A stretch of 64,000 bases of DNA from Chrysomallon squamiferum (lineage: Eukaryota; Mollusca; Gastropoda; Neomphalida; Peltospiridae): assembly GCA_012295275.1 (NCBI GenBank), contig CM022670.1, positions 31,621,438 to 31,685,437 of the forward strand. Direction: 5' to 3'. This document shows positions 11,877 to 25,800 of this stretch, piece by piece. Made by a program: the position numbers and the translations under genes. Below the pieces are notes generated by a model. The model saw only the letters and a program-made list of their open reading frames with translations, made no database searches and had not been told where the DNA came from. Every line of letters begins with the position of its first letter. Positions within the stretch are counted from its first letter, which is position 1.

Positions 11877-14800
11877 AAATATCAAATAAGAACAATAATA
11901 TAAAATTATGTAATTTTTGTTTTCAGATTTAAAGCTAAAGTTGGAGCTGATTTAAAAGATGATTTAAGAAGACTTACAATAATCCGTGAAGAGATTGGAC
12001 CTGATAAGATTCTGGTAAAGAGATCTGGTTATGGGCAATATTTGATGTTTTGTTTCTTCTGTCTTCACACACGGGATAAAAGTGGTTTATTTTTTGCAAC
12101 CTTATTTGTGTACTTCTGTCAACAATAAACGCTGAAAATAATTAAAACTAATAATAACATTGTTATAAATAGTATTATTTTTTTACCACAAAAATAAAAT
12201 ATCAAGTCAAAAACATGGTTTTGATAGACTGCAGAAGTATGTTTTGGAACATATAACCAGAATAAGTGAACATGTTGTCAAGTAATTAACTATTATAGTT
12301 TATACTGTCTAAAAAAGTAATTGGTTTGTTTGTCCATAAAAATTTTCCCAAAATGTTTGATTTAATATTTAATCAATGTTTATAGTTGGTTTAATCAATT
12401 TTTTTAGTTAGTAGATGCGAATCAGCGCTGGGAGGTACAGGAAGCCATAGATTGGGTGAAACAGCTGGCCAAGTTCAACATCACCTGGATTGAAGAACCC
12501 ACCTCACCTGATGATATACTTGGACATGCTGAAATTGCCAAGGTGTGTGATAAAATCACTGTTACAGTGATAACATTAAGAAAACAGAAGCATCTGTTAC
12601 TAATTTAAACAATCAAAACATATTGATAATATATAGAACATGCTGACATTGCCATGTTTGGCAATAAAATCATTTTTATAGTGATAAAATTAGGAAAACA
12701 AAAGCATACAGTTACTAAATTTAATAAAATAATATATAAAAAAAATGATTGATTCTTTAATAATAATAATAATAATAAATTATACTCTGTTTTATTTTTT
12801 TTTATTTACAGAAAATTGCAATCTATTAATTTCTCAAAAGTTTATTAATATTTACGTTCCATTTAAGACTACAATGAAAGTTTTATCACAAAATCAACCA
12901 TCACATTTTTAAAATCCATTCTTTATAATAATAGCAGTTTAAAATATTTATCCAACCTTTCTTCTTATTATTATTAATCTTTTAATTGATGTCTTTTTAT
13001 TCAAAGGATTTCACTGATATTATAATCATAAAGTCTGAATTTTCCATGCGACAAAAATCATAATAAAATGAAATGTACCTGTCAAATCAATAAGCCAGTC
13101 TCTGAATTTCAGGCCCTGAACCCACTAGGAATTGGTGTTGCCACTGGGGAGGCCTGCCACAATAGGATCATGTTCAAACAGTTTCTGAAGTGTAATGCTC
13201 TTCAGTATTGTCAGATAGACAGCTGCAGACTGGGTGGAGTCAATGAGAATCTTGCTGTTATTTTGATGGCCAAGAAATATAACGGTGACTTGTCACTAAT
13301 ATAACTTTCAGTAAACTCTCAGTAAATAAAATAGTCACTGATTAATATCCAAGTTAGCTGTTTGTTTTCCTGCTCAACTTTTCTGGTTTAAAAAGCCATG
13401 ATGTCATATTTGTTGACAGAACATATTAATATAAAATATTTTATGTTAAATCCATAATATAAAGGAATAGATAATTAGTTTGATAAATATATTAAACGGT
13501 TCAGATAATTAATATGTTAAGATTTATAATCAAAATGAATTCTGTTCAGTCTATTTTTTACTGGTCAGCCATAACATTGTACTTTCTAACTTTATAGAAC
13601 AAGACCTTGTTGCTTTATTTTGTAATTTATATCAGCAATTAAATAATAAACAGATTTCATTTGTTTGTATGAATTAGTGAATATTACTATATATAGTAAA
13701 TGAGTAATTGTTATTATTTGGAATTATCTTCTTGTTGATAGTGTTTGGAAAAAAATTATTTGTAATTTCAGTTCCAGTTTGTCCACATGCAGGTGGTGTT
13801 GGGCTTTGTGAGTATGTTCAACACTTGGCTATATTTGATTTAATAGCAGTTTCAGGACCTCTTGAATCAAGGTGACTTTCAAATTAATAATGATAATGGT
13901 AATAATGAAGGTTATAATAATGATGACGATGATGATTACTCTAAGAATAAATTCATCAGATTCTTTATAAAAACTGTTTTGTTGAATAATTAAAAAGGGA
14001 AGCAGTTAATAAAATATTTGGAAAATGACAAAATAATATATCTTTTAAAATTATTATTTCCATATGAAACCATTTTACTTCTGTTTGTGTAATAAACAAT
14101 ATTTAGACATGACCATAATGAAGTTATTAATATTTGAATTTAATCTTTACTTCAGAATGGTTGAATTTGCTGAACACTTACAGAAACATTTCAAAAATCC
14201 ATGTGAAATTAAGAATGGTCATTATGCAGTGCCTCAGGTATGTTATTACTGAAAGAATTTCAAACAGATAATTTTTTTAAAATAGTATTTTCTGATGCTT
14301 AGGTGAGCTGGCTTAACTAAGAACATTTGTCTGAAAGATTACTGGTCATGGGATCAGTACTCCACATTTCTCAGATAGGATTTTTTTCCTGTTTTAACCT
14401 GTGTTCCATAATTGTTTTTGTCTGTGTTCATTAATTGTTTTTAATCAAAGACAATGAAATATACCTTCAAGTCAGGGAGAAAGTGTATGTAAAATATGAC
14501 TTACTGCTAATTTAAATCAATAGTTCAGAGAACATGTTTCGTCTCTCCTGTCATCATTTTACCTAAGACAGTATATAAAGATACTTATAAACTACTGAAA
14601 TATGTAGGATTCCATTAAATATTCTTTCCGTCATTTCTTTTAGGATTAGTTAATATTAATGTATGATATAACATGTATAAATAGCAAATATAAACATTTT
14701 CAAGTGACTCATGCTTATTAAAACTTTATTTCAAACTTAAATAAAATGAAAGTCATCATATTGATATTTTATGTAGTTTTAGATAACAAAGTATTTATCA

Positions 14801-15019
14801 GTTCAATCCAAAGAAGATATATTGCTGAAAATACTGTTGTTACATAATATTTTTCTGTAAGTTATTATAGAAAGGTGAATGATGAAAAAATGTGTGTTTT
14901 AGGTGCCAGGATACAGTATTGATATGAAAGACTCCTCACTAGAAGACTATGAATATCCTACAGGCAAAGTCTGGCAGAAATTGTTTGCAGATGGCATCTA
15001 CACTCCAGAACAAGAGTAG
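6037..15019 (+). CDS. ENOSF1: ENOSF1: mitochondrial enolase superfamily member 1 / L-fuconate dehydratase
   Basis: Sixteen exons join in phase to give 446 residues (human about 443): 6037-6120, 6478-6580, 7168-7283, 8460-8546, 9013-9039, 9442-9482, 9825-9856, 10282-10320, 10805-10887, 11498-11532, 11927-12014, 12408-12542, 13113-13284, 13772-13871, 14156-14237, 14903-15019. The protein opens with [20 protein letters not shown], as in animal ENOSF1. All expected enolase-superfamily active-site residues are present: the KAK pair K218/K220, metal ligands D248 (DANQRW), E274 (WIEEP) and E303 (TGEACHNR), the D326/H353 dyad ([14 protein letters not shown]), and E379. The family dehydrates sugar acids such as L-fuconate with Mg2+. 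There is no obvious presequence at this start. An out-of-frame ATG lies 5 bases upstream. AATAAA sits at 15686-15691. Convergent with WASHC5. Confidence 0.96.
6279..6330. repeat. (ATT)n microsatellite in ENOSF1 intron 1
   Basis: A trinucleotide TAT/ATT run of about 50 bases with no interruption until its 3' end. Confidence 0.95.
7057..7095. repeat. (AAT)n microsatellite in ENOSF1 intron 2
   Basis: An AAT run of about 38 bases, just upstream of exon 3. Confidence 0.95.
8283..8460 (+). repeat. Tandem duplication of about 96 bp that includes a splice acceptor (ENOSF1 intron 3)
   Basis: Two adjacent units, 8283-8378 and 8379-8460 onward, share TGTT-ATG-ATT, AAACAAAA/AATAAAAT, GGATTTATTTA-CTATGTTTTT and TTTGTAG. 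The second TTTGTAG is the real acceptor of exon 4 (exon starts at 8460). The first copy keeps an intact TTTGTAG at 8357-8363, but splicing there would add sequence with an early in-frame stop. Confidence 0.7.
10640..10673. repeat. (GT)n microsatellite in ENOSF1 intron 8
   Basis: GT dinucleotide run of about 34 bases. Confidence 0.95.
11731..11870. repeat. (GAAA)n and (AAAT)n microsatellites in ENOSF1 intron 10
   Basis: A GAAA run at 11731-11758 is followed by a nearly pure AAAT run at 11823-11870, shortly before exon 11. Confidence 0.9.
13431..13520 (+). repeat. Dispersed direct repeat, copy A (ENOSF1 intron 13)
   Basis: About 90 bases starting ATAAAATATTTTATGTTAAA match copy B at 15069-15158 with only a few differences. 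Confidence 0.85.
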
Positions 15020-16839
15020 CTGATAATGGAAGACTGAAATTTTTTTAACATTCTGATGTGTTCCAATCATAAAATATTTTATGTTAAATGCATAATATAA
15101 AGGAATAGATAATTAGTTTGATAAATATATCAAAAGGTTCAGATAATTAATATGTTGATAAATTAATAGGAAGGTAATTAGTAAGATTCTCAGTTGATAT
15201 TAAGGTTTAGAAAACACTGGGTTGGTTAATTCAGATAAATTGTCAGATGATTGTAGATTGGAGTATTCATGTAACGGCTCAGATAACAACTTAAATGATA
15301 AATTCATTTAAATGATTATAATTGCTCTGTGCTAAATGCATACAAAGGAACTGATAATTAGCAGGTGGATCTCATATAAAAATAATGTTGTTATGGACTA
15401 AGAATGATGAACAAAACCAGTATGTAATCAGATGGTCTGGTATTACAATCAGGATTAATGTCTGTATTTTTACTGTGAAACTATAAGTAACAACATTTCT
15501 GGTTTAATTTTAGGCAAGAAAAGTATTGTGTCTTGTAGTGTATTCTGCATTTACACATATATATTCCGATTTTTGCTGTTGTGTAAGCATTTATTTTGTT
15601 TCTACTTGTAAGCATGCTTTTAAAAAGAAAAAGTATTAATTATAGATTTTTTCATAATGAGTTATGAATAATGATTATGCATTCAAATAAATGATCTTTA
15701 TTATGTAATACATGTGTGGATCTATTCAAATGGTGCTGTTTTCAGCTGTATTTTGTTCAACAATTAAACTTTTTATCCCAATTAGCTTTAAATAAAACTT
15801 CTCAGATGTTTTTTTTAACCTAAACAGAAAAACAATTACCCTCTCTTTTCAGTGTTCCTCTTTTTCTGTTTTTAGTTATTTTAAAATTAATTAACAGTAA
15901 AATTAATTACATTTTGTTATTTTAAAATTTTAAAATAATTTCTTTTCCTGCTATTTAAAAATTAATCATTTAGTAAATTAATTACATTTTGTTATTTTGA
16001 AATTTATTAATAATTTGTTCTTTGTCTTTATTTTTTTCTATTATTTAATGATTAATCACTCAGTAAAATAATTACATTTTGTTTAGATTTAATACATTTT
16101 TAAAAAGGTTTAAAAAGTAAATGTGTGGAAAAAGATAATTCAAACCTGTGTTATAATTATATTCATGATAAATAATTTATTATTCTGTATATAAAATTAC
16201 AATAACATCTTATACCTATAACAAAAATAATTAACCCAGCTAATTGCATTATTCATTAATAAAACATGTAATAAGACAACAAGAAATGGAAACACTTGTT
16301 AACAAATTCTTTTTAAAATAATTTCATTTCAGGGTTATATAAAAATAGAAATGTTCTGAAATTTTCTGAAATAAAATTTATCTATTATAACTTCAGAATG
16401 TTTGACTGGTCACTGATGCAGAGTTTTAAAATAAACAACACTGATACATGGTTTGTATTGCACAACAAACTGCAGTAAAAACTGGCATATCCCAACAGTT
16501 TTCACAATACAGTCTTTGAAAGTCTAGCACTAACAAATCACTGCAGTTAAAAAATACATAATTTCAGTCTTTCAGAACATTCAAGACAAAAGAATGTCAC
16601 ACAAAACAAAATCTCCAGGTCATTTTCCATTAATATATTTCTGTCTCTGAATTGTCAGTTACATTGAAAAAAACTAAAAAATCCCAAAAGGAATGTATAT
16701 CATGGCAATATAATTGCAGTGGTGTAATAGAAAATTTGCAGCAATCTCCTGACTGATGTGAACAAACCATAGCTATTAAATATTCATCACTAGCTATTAA
16801 ATATTCATCACTATGGTGCTGTCTAGACATGTAGTACTA
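15020..16839. other. Convergent 3' flank of ENOSF1 and WASHC5
   Basis: This region holds the ENOSF1 3' UTR with AATAAA at 15686-15691, then AT-rich sequence with degenerate AATTACATTTTGTTATTTT repeats (about 15890-16085). The WASHC5 3' UTR enters from the right; a minus-strand AATAAA candidate is at 16176-16181. A short direct repeat of CTATTAAATATTCATCACTA occurs at about 16772-16812. No further gene was seen. Confidence 0.5.
15069..15158 (+). repeat. Dispersed direct repeat, copy B (ENOSF1 3' UTR)
   Basis: This near-copy of 13431-13520 begins about 50 bases after the ENOSF1 stop codon. A weaker third relative (TGCATACAAAGGAACTGATAATTAGCAGG) is visible near 15335-15363. Confidence 0.85.
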
Positions 16840-19800
16840 CTACTGGGCATACTGAGTTCGGAACTCATCAAAGATATAGTTTGGTATGAATGATTCCACA
16901 ATCTGAAAATAAAAAAAAAAAATTAATTAGAAATTATAATCTTTAGTATAATAGAATAAGTATAATTTGTAATTCAAATAATGAAACAAAGAAAGCTTTT
17001 TTTTTCTTTTTTTTTAAATACAAAATGTTCATGTTATTTAATATGAATATACAAGAACATTTTTTAAATCTGATCAACTACATCTAGTTCTGTGTTCAGT
17101 TACCTGCATTTATAAATTTGTAAATATTTGTAAATATGTAGGAAAAAACACAAATTAAAGAAATATATGTATAAGAATCTTTAATATAACTGTATCAGAC
17201 ATTGTTATCTTATAAAATTTAAAACAAGAGAGTTTCTATGAGATGTATTTGAATTAAAACTAAAACTAACCTTTCTTGACATCCCACTGTAGAAGATGAA
17301 GTCTTCAAGAAACACTAGCACATTAAGAACATCATGTGTCAACTCTGGATTCTTGATACTACAACAGAACAAGATAATTAATTGTTAATAAAAATCTTCA
17401 GTATTTTCTAACAGGACAATAAAAAGAGAAACTCATGATTTCTTAAAGGCTAAAAGGTGTTTAATGCTCTCCTACTGTGCAATAACTTAAACAAAACACT
17501 AAACATATCTGTTTCTCTGAGAGAGAATGTAGTGATAATTTTTATGTTATGTTATTACAACACAAAGTAAAATATCATTATATTTAGAAACAATATGATT
17601 TTCCTATACCTTTTTGGGGAAAGAGAATAAAAAAAATATTTTATCAGAAATTCAAAGTTGAATATCCTTTAAAACAAAATATAATCCCTTCTAAATGTAA
17701 TTCAAAAATATATACCTGCTTAGGGCTTCCACATTGGATCTGACGTACTGTCCTAAGAGAGCCAGAAAATAGTTGATGTTGTCTGCGTGAAACTGTTTGA
17801 GGACTGTGTAACATCCTACAATGAATGGTGGTGAGTCGAGGTGATCTGCAGACTTTTTGCTTGTCATACCACCTGTTAATAAGTTTCAAAAATTATTATG
17901 TTACACACCATGTCTTAATAAGCAGCTGATGATAACATTTTATCAGAAATACATTTTCCAGTTTTACAAGATAGTAATGAAACTATACTCACTATTTTAA
18001 TCCAGTCAAAAACTGTATTCTTTTTTAATTTGTTGGTTTTTATTTTAAATTCAGCATTAATTAACATTGTCTAGCTAATGCAGATTGTTAATATATCAGC
18101 ATTAATCTTTATCCATTTTCAGAGGCTGAGGTTTCCCCAGTATGTAAACAAATAGTAAATAGACAGGAAATTAGTGTCTTAGACTTCAAATGACTTATCC
18201 TGTGATAAATATTAATACTGATCAAAACATACAAGAACTTACTGATAACTTTGTTGTAGACAAGTTTTGGTAGCTGGGATATAACAAGAAGAAAGTTAAA
18301 CAAAGAAAAATATGGCAGTCGTTGTGTGGTGATGTAAATCTGAAATGTAAAAATAGAAATAAATATTTGAATACACTGCTAATTTGAATATATAGAATAT
18401 GTTCATTCCAGTATGTTAAATCAGTTTTTATTGTCACTGAGTTTTTTCTGATATATTTTTAAATTTATCTAGTTTTACAAAATACAAGAAAAAGTATTAC
18501 ATTTATTGATTTGAATATTTTATTTTTTAATTTTAATTTTGTTTGTTTGTTTTATTTTAATTTTTTTAAATTAATTTCTTTTTAGTTGTTGATTAAGTAA
18601 CAATAATTTCCTAATTTCAAAATCCAAGCAGCATTTCCCCTCACTTATTTTCCTACACTTCTACATATTTTACTATTATTAAAAATCAGTCATTTTTCTG
18701 AGAGAAAATATTTACCCTGCTGGCTCTTAAAATGTAAAAGAACAAATATAAACAAAAAATGCTAGGAATTCTGTATAAATAAATTACCTTCATAAGTGGA
18801 TTGTGAAAGCCAGATGCCTCTAAGTAAGATGTCAGTTCATACATCAGTGGGTTTTCTTCCTTAGGGTATGGAAGACTGGGATCTTGATAATGTCTCTCAA
18901 TATCAGCCAGTAGTGCACTGATAATAATTATAAAAAACTCACTTAAGTAAAATTATCATTAAATTAAAACAAATATTTATCTTTTACCTTTAAATACTGA
19001 AAGAATTTTATTTAAATAAACATGTATTTCATACTAAGATACAGGTTTTTCAACAAAGTAAATATTAAAATTTAATATTAACACATTTTTTTTTTTTTTT
19101 AAATAATGATGACAGAAATATACATTATTTTATTAACAAGAATTATGCTGAAGTATTAAGCCTTATCTCACTTGTTCATGGTCTGGAGGGTGCTGGCAAG
19201 AAACTTGGAATCAAATTTGCAGGATGTGTTCAACTCATAACAAATCTGTCTCCGTAACAGCTGCATTTGCCCAACCTGTTTGATACAATTAATCTTAAAT
19301 AATTCATATAGACTATTACTCTTTTTCTTTAATTAATCTTAAAGAATTCATATACACTACTACTTTTTTCTACAGTTAGCCTTAAAGAATTCATATACAC
19401 TATTACTTTTTTCTACAGTTAATCTTAAAGAATTCATATACACTATTACTTTTTTCTACAATTTCTAAAAATTTCAAGGAAAAATAGGTTTCCACAAATA
19501 AATTATTGTTTTAAGAAAATAATTGAAAATGCAGAAATTACTTTTATCTAAAATATATTATTTCTATATATATTGGAAAATATATATAATAGATAGTAAT
19601 TTATCTTCTTTCATTCTTATGTGTTTTACAATAAAAATATAAATGAAATACTAACTTTCAAAATGCTGTCCACAAACACTTGAAAAACTTTGAATGTCTT
19701 TGAAATTGCCTGAGAGTACAGCTTTTGTGGCTGACCTATGAAAAAAAAAAAAAAAAAAAAAGAAAAAAAAGAAACAACAAAGAAAATTATTATTCATGTT

Positions 19801-22800
19801 ATCTATTGAAAAAAACAACAACATAAATTGACACTGCTGGTAACTGGTAAAAGAAACTGAAAGTGTTGTATTTGTGATGACCTCTCTTAATTTTATCGTT
19901 TCAATAAATAATGATATTTAAATATCAGTTTAAAACAAATATGTTACTTAACAGAAAAGATGTTTTGGCTGTGCACATTACAAACGAATATGGTAAGAAG
20001 GTTGCCTTTATGTCCATGTATTGGCTAACAAATGCAGTGAGATAGCTTTAGATATTTATTCAGTGTGTCCACAAATATTCTAAAAAATATACCAAGATTT
20101 ATTCTTTATGTCCAGGTACTTAGTATATGGAGGCTGTCTTAAATACTAATTTGTTAAATACATCTGTTTACTGTAAGATAGCCTAAAATACATTAATTTA
20201 GTAATAAATACAGAGGTGGTTTACCTTAAGTACTTATTCTTTACTTATTCTACTTATTAACAGATGCATTCATTTATAGTTAAACATTTATTCACTGTAT
20301 CTTGCTACTTACTAACAGTGCCTTCAAGGGGGTTCAAAGACTTCGTGAGAGAAGCAAAGAATTCCAACCAATTTTTGTCTCTAAATAGGCTCCTCTGTAA
20401 CATATGCTGGAATGTCTGCATTTCTTTAACAATCATGAAACAAAGCAGTCGATCAAGTCCTGAAAGACCAAAACTTCCCACAGCTTTCTAAAAAACAAAT
20501 TTAGAGATGCAAGGACAACATGCTGATTAATTAACTGTTTGTTTGATTTCATCACTGTGCCAAAGTTGATATTATTTCTCTCATTATTTCAAAAGAATAC
20601 TTAAATATTTAATTAACTTAAAAATGTTACAATGTCTCTTCATTATGATACTTAAACTGCTCATATAGACATAACTTTATCACAATTATTATTACTATTA
20701 TTAATAAACTTTTTGGTTTTATTAGTATTTTAGGAGTTTGGGTATGGAAAGTACTAAAAAATGTGTTTATTTTCATTTGTTTGTTGAGGCTGAACACAAA
20801 CTTACATGAAGTTTTTGAAAAAGTGTTCTGTTGCAGATCTCAACTTTGGTTCTATTGTCATACCAGGCTTTCATTTGATCAATGTAAGCAGTGGTTCTGA
20901 AAAATTATTTCACTAATTAATCTGTACATAATGTTTAAACTTTCATCTTTAGCACTTTTTATACATATTTTTCTTTTTTTTTCTTTAATTTTGTTCAGAC
21001 CTGATATGTAACTTTTAAAAAAGTTTTAATGTTTATACCACAACCATATGTAAAAAAATAATGAATGTATGTTAGGAGAAAATATGTAAAATCTTCACAT
21101 TACATATTCAAAATGCTGTACCTAACCATAATGAGAGAATATTCACAAGAACAATGCATAAAAAAAACAAAACAAAGATAAATTAAAAAATAAAAATATT
21201 TACTTGGGATCTGTTATTCTCAATATCTCGCGAGCCAGTCTGCCAATAAAATTAACACTTTCATCCACTGGTTGAAATCTTGGGATAGGAATTGCAGTTG
21301 ACTGATAGATGCTCTCCCAGTCTTGAACCTTAAAAGAATATAAAAGAAACAACAATTAAATATTACATATAATGACTGACTAAAGCACTGAAAAATTTTC
21401 ACTGTAAACTATGTTTTTTTAATCCTTTTAAACTTTTCTGTTTTTGAAAAGACATAAAAAAATGCAAAAACAAAAATAAATAACAGTCTAAGTGTAACTT
21501 TAAATGCATGTTATATTATCAATATGAAACTTTATTAGAAGAAAAATAATCAGAATTTTAGAAATCTGTTTACATTGTTTATAACACAGAAATGCAAACT
21601 ATCTATATAAAATGTAAATGAAATATAAATTAATTTTGTGATTAGACTTACATCATATTCTCAGGCTCACATTCCCAAATCTCAAAAACTTCTTATTTCA
21701 TTTTTTTTATAATAGTTTTTTTCAAAAAAAAGAAGAAAAGTGAATAGTTTTATTTTGGTGATACATTTACCTTTGTTCTCAGAAAACTGTTACATTCCTG
21801 CTCCACATTGTAGTTGATGATGCGTGACACTTCTTCCTGCCAAATCTTCAGTCCATATATGTTTACATAGTCCTGTATGTACTCAAATGACCTGCGAAAT
21901 CCATCCATCTGTTCACCCAGCAAGTCCAGCTTTGGTAGCAATTCACTTACCTGTCAAGAAAATTTATATTGTTTTGTTTTTAAATTTAACATTAATCATT
22001 AAACAAAATAAAACATTAAATAATTTTCAGTTTGTTAGTACTAGATCTGAATGTTAACAATGAACTGTTTTTCACCTAGACACAAAATGGCTAAACATTG
22101 TTTAAATTCTTGCCTTAAAAATATGACCACTGAGATTTCTGTTATAAATCCATAAAGCTCAAATATGGAATAATTAATATCTCGATAAATATGTTTTTGA
22201 AAATCAGTTCATAATTGATTTATAATTTTAGATAAACTTCAATTTATTTCTGAAATGTCATTGATAATGTTTCTGTAAATCAAGTAAAACAAATACAAAA
22301 TATATTATCTTTAATGTATGTGTCTATAGGCTTTTATTAATCATATATATTCCAATAAATACTGTGAGGCAGCCTGATCTAATTTAATTTCAAGCATTAA
22401 AAACAGTTATAAATAATTATTAGATTTCTTCACCTTTGCTTTTGGGTTGAATATTAAACCCTGATGAAGAGCAAGGGCCACTTGCCAAACAAGTTCTTTA
22501 CGAATACCATCTTCTAGTAGCTGTTTGGGATCTATCTGATTACAAAACAAATATATTCCTTTATGAAACCTTTTATATATACATTTGAATATATATTAAA
22601 ATATTTTTTCTAGAAATAATTTAAACTAAATTTAAATGTTTGTCCACATAATTATGGTTTAATATATATATAATTATTAAAAATGTATTTATTATTAATG
22701 TATTTATTTTTTATATATTTACCAAAGCATTTCATCTGATAAAAAAAAAATAAAAAAAAAAAAAAAAAATAAATTGAATTGTAATTCTGTACAAAGATAT

Positions 22801-25800
22801 CTACCTTAATTATTCCCACTAGTGTTGTTTTCATCATAAGAATACCCTCTGTGAACACAGAAATGGAATGTGTCAATTTAGCAACCTGAAAACAAAGATA
22901 TATGTCTATTAAAATTTATATATACCCTTCCTAATAACAGCATGCTTTATCACACATGCACACACATAGACATCCAAAAATAAAAATATTTAAACTCAAA
23001 TATTGACTGCTTTTATCAATTAGTATGTTTTACACAAACTTTTTCACAGAAAATAATTTTAAACATGTCTGACATGCTACATGATGAGTACTGGCTTGTC
23101 TTGCAGGTAAATAACCGAATAAGAATGGTTCTTCAAACATCACTGACTCAGGTGATGTTCTTTCAGTGAGTTACAATATCACAACTAAAGTTTATTAAAC
23201 AACCTCGTATCGCTCATCCAGCTGAGCATACTCCTTCATTTTCTCCTTCTCCAGGCGAGTAGGAACCTCTTTTATTTGATTGGTCAGAAGCTGGATAATC
23301 TTTGCTAAAAGACTAAACATTGTTTGTGGAATGATCTACAATTGAAGCAGAAAGTTATATTAATAACACTGATTTCTGAAGAATTCTCTTTTTATAACAG
23401 AGTTTAAACATCAGACTAATCCCAAATCATTGTTTGAAGCAATTGCCTTTTTAAAAAAAATTAAAACATTTCATTCCAAATATAATGATAGTGGCTGATT
23501 TATGATAATTAATAAGAATAAAAATAGCAATATTTTATTACATCCACATTTCAGATTGTTTTATTGGACATGGTATTAAAATTTACTAAAAACAATACAA
23601 TTGTTTTCCTATACCTATAAACATTCTGATTTATTTTTTTAATAGAAGGAAAACACTGATTTAATTTCAATGAAATTGCAGCAGCGAAACATTTGTATCT
23701 TTTAGTATTTTATATTTATGGTTCTTACTCAAGCAAGATCGTATCTGAAACAGAAAAATACAATCAAACTTGAAAAATACTTTATTTATACCTGCATCAT
23801 AAAAAATGTCTATTTGGAATGGTAGTATTATATCTTAAACATGAAAGAGAATTTCACAATACCTGTAGCACTTTTCTCACATAGGCAACTAACTCCCCAG
23901 AATAATACTGAGACACACTCATCAGATCAAGGCTGTTGGCTTGGTTAATTCTCATCAGAGGAAGGTCAAGTGCTGAAGCCATCTGGAGAGCATTATATTA
24001 CATATCAACAGAAATGATTTATTTTGTTTAACATTTTACAGTGGTGGTGCAAAAAAAGAGTCTATATTTTGCATATTTCAGCTGTCTTAACAGTTTCTGG
24101 TAATCATGTTTAGTTTCTTATATATGTGTGTGTGTCTGTGTGTGTGTGTATTTATATCTGTATCTATATTTATATAAATATTCAGCCCATTTTCTTGAAT
24201 CAATAAAATCTGGAGACCAATATGTCTTTCATCTTTTTTTGTAACTAATGACATCATCTAAAAAATTCTGTTTAGGCAATCTTTAAGCCAAATACTTATA
24301 CTTTCAAAAATGTTATTTTCTTATGCTCTTTTTTTTCTTTAATTTGTTTTATTATAATGTTTTCCTGATTTTATTTGTGTTTTCCTTACTTCTCTTCAAT
24401 TTCTTGTTTTTTTGTTTTTCTTACTTTTCTTTAATTTGTTTTATTATAATGATTTTCTGCATTTTTTTTCACTTTCCTTACTTTTACAAATAACCTGAAT
24501 CTGTAATAGAATGGCTGAAGATTAAATAAATTAAGACTCATACCTTGAGAAAAGTAGCTCTGAGTTTAATAACTAGTGATGGGTCTCTTTTGATTCCTTC
24601 TTGCATGTAACCAGTGTAACTAAAAAACAATAAAATAAACTAATAAATAGAACATTTATTGAATGGTAACAATTACTAAAAATATAATTTTATTTTATTG
24701 TTATTTTGTTTTTAACTGTAATGTAATAATATATTTTAATTTTCTTTAATAATAAAATTTTAAATAACATTTTAAGATTTTTTTTAAAATGTTGATCTGT
24801 AACAGAAACAAACTGCTATTGGTAGTTCTCCGTAGGTAAATGTGCTTATAACTGAAAAGTAATTTTACATAAAGCATTTGAAAATTATAAAAAATAAATG
24901 TTGCATAATTTCTTTCTGAATTTTAAAATATTTTTAAAAATGTATTTAGGTTTTTTATGACAATAATATTATTTATTAACCAGGCTATTTCCCCAAAACA
25001 AGAACAATACCCAGTTTTTTACTAACAGATTTAACTGTTTTTGATTTCATTAAACTATGGCACACTTCATTTTACTTTCACAAATAATTATATAGTCAAC
25101 TAATAATATTTACACACAAAACATTAATAGCTAGTTTGACTATTACTGCAAGAAAGTCTAAAGAAAACTATAAGCTTTCAACAGAAACATTGAATTAATG
25201 ATTAAAAAAACCCAACAACAACAACAAACAAAAAACCCCACTTAAATTAGGTGTATGTTACAGTATTTACTATGATTTTTTTTTTTTTTTATTACCAATA
25301 TTACATTTTACTATCTAAACTGACAATATTTATTTATTTGAACTTTATGAAACAAAAATACAATTTTAAAATCTATATGTAAACAAAATAAAATGAAAAC
25401 ACACAAACAAAAGAATTACGATAACCTATAAAATATCAATTAATTTCATGAATCCAGTTATCAAAAGATTTTGGTTTAAACAACTGATGGACTATTCATA
25501 TCTGAATACTTGGTACAGCATAAAAAACTGAACATAAAATTCAGAAATTATTTCTCCTTTTATTTAACAAAAACAGATGATTTGATGGTTTAGATTATTT
25601 CTATATATCTTTTTTATATTTTAGCTATATAGCACAAAACCAAACCCATCTTTTAATAAGTATGACTATTTAAGCAGCAAAACAAAACAGATCAATCAAG
25701 CATGCAGTTAAGAGAATACAAAATCTGAAGTTAAAAGCAACATAGTTATTTACAACACCAGTTATAAAAATAAAAATATATTAAAAAAAAAATAAAAGTA

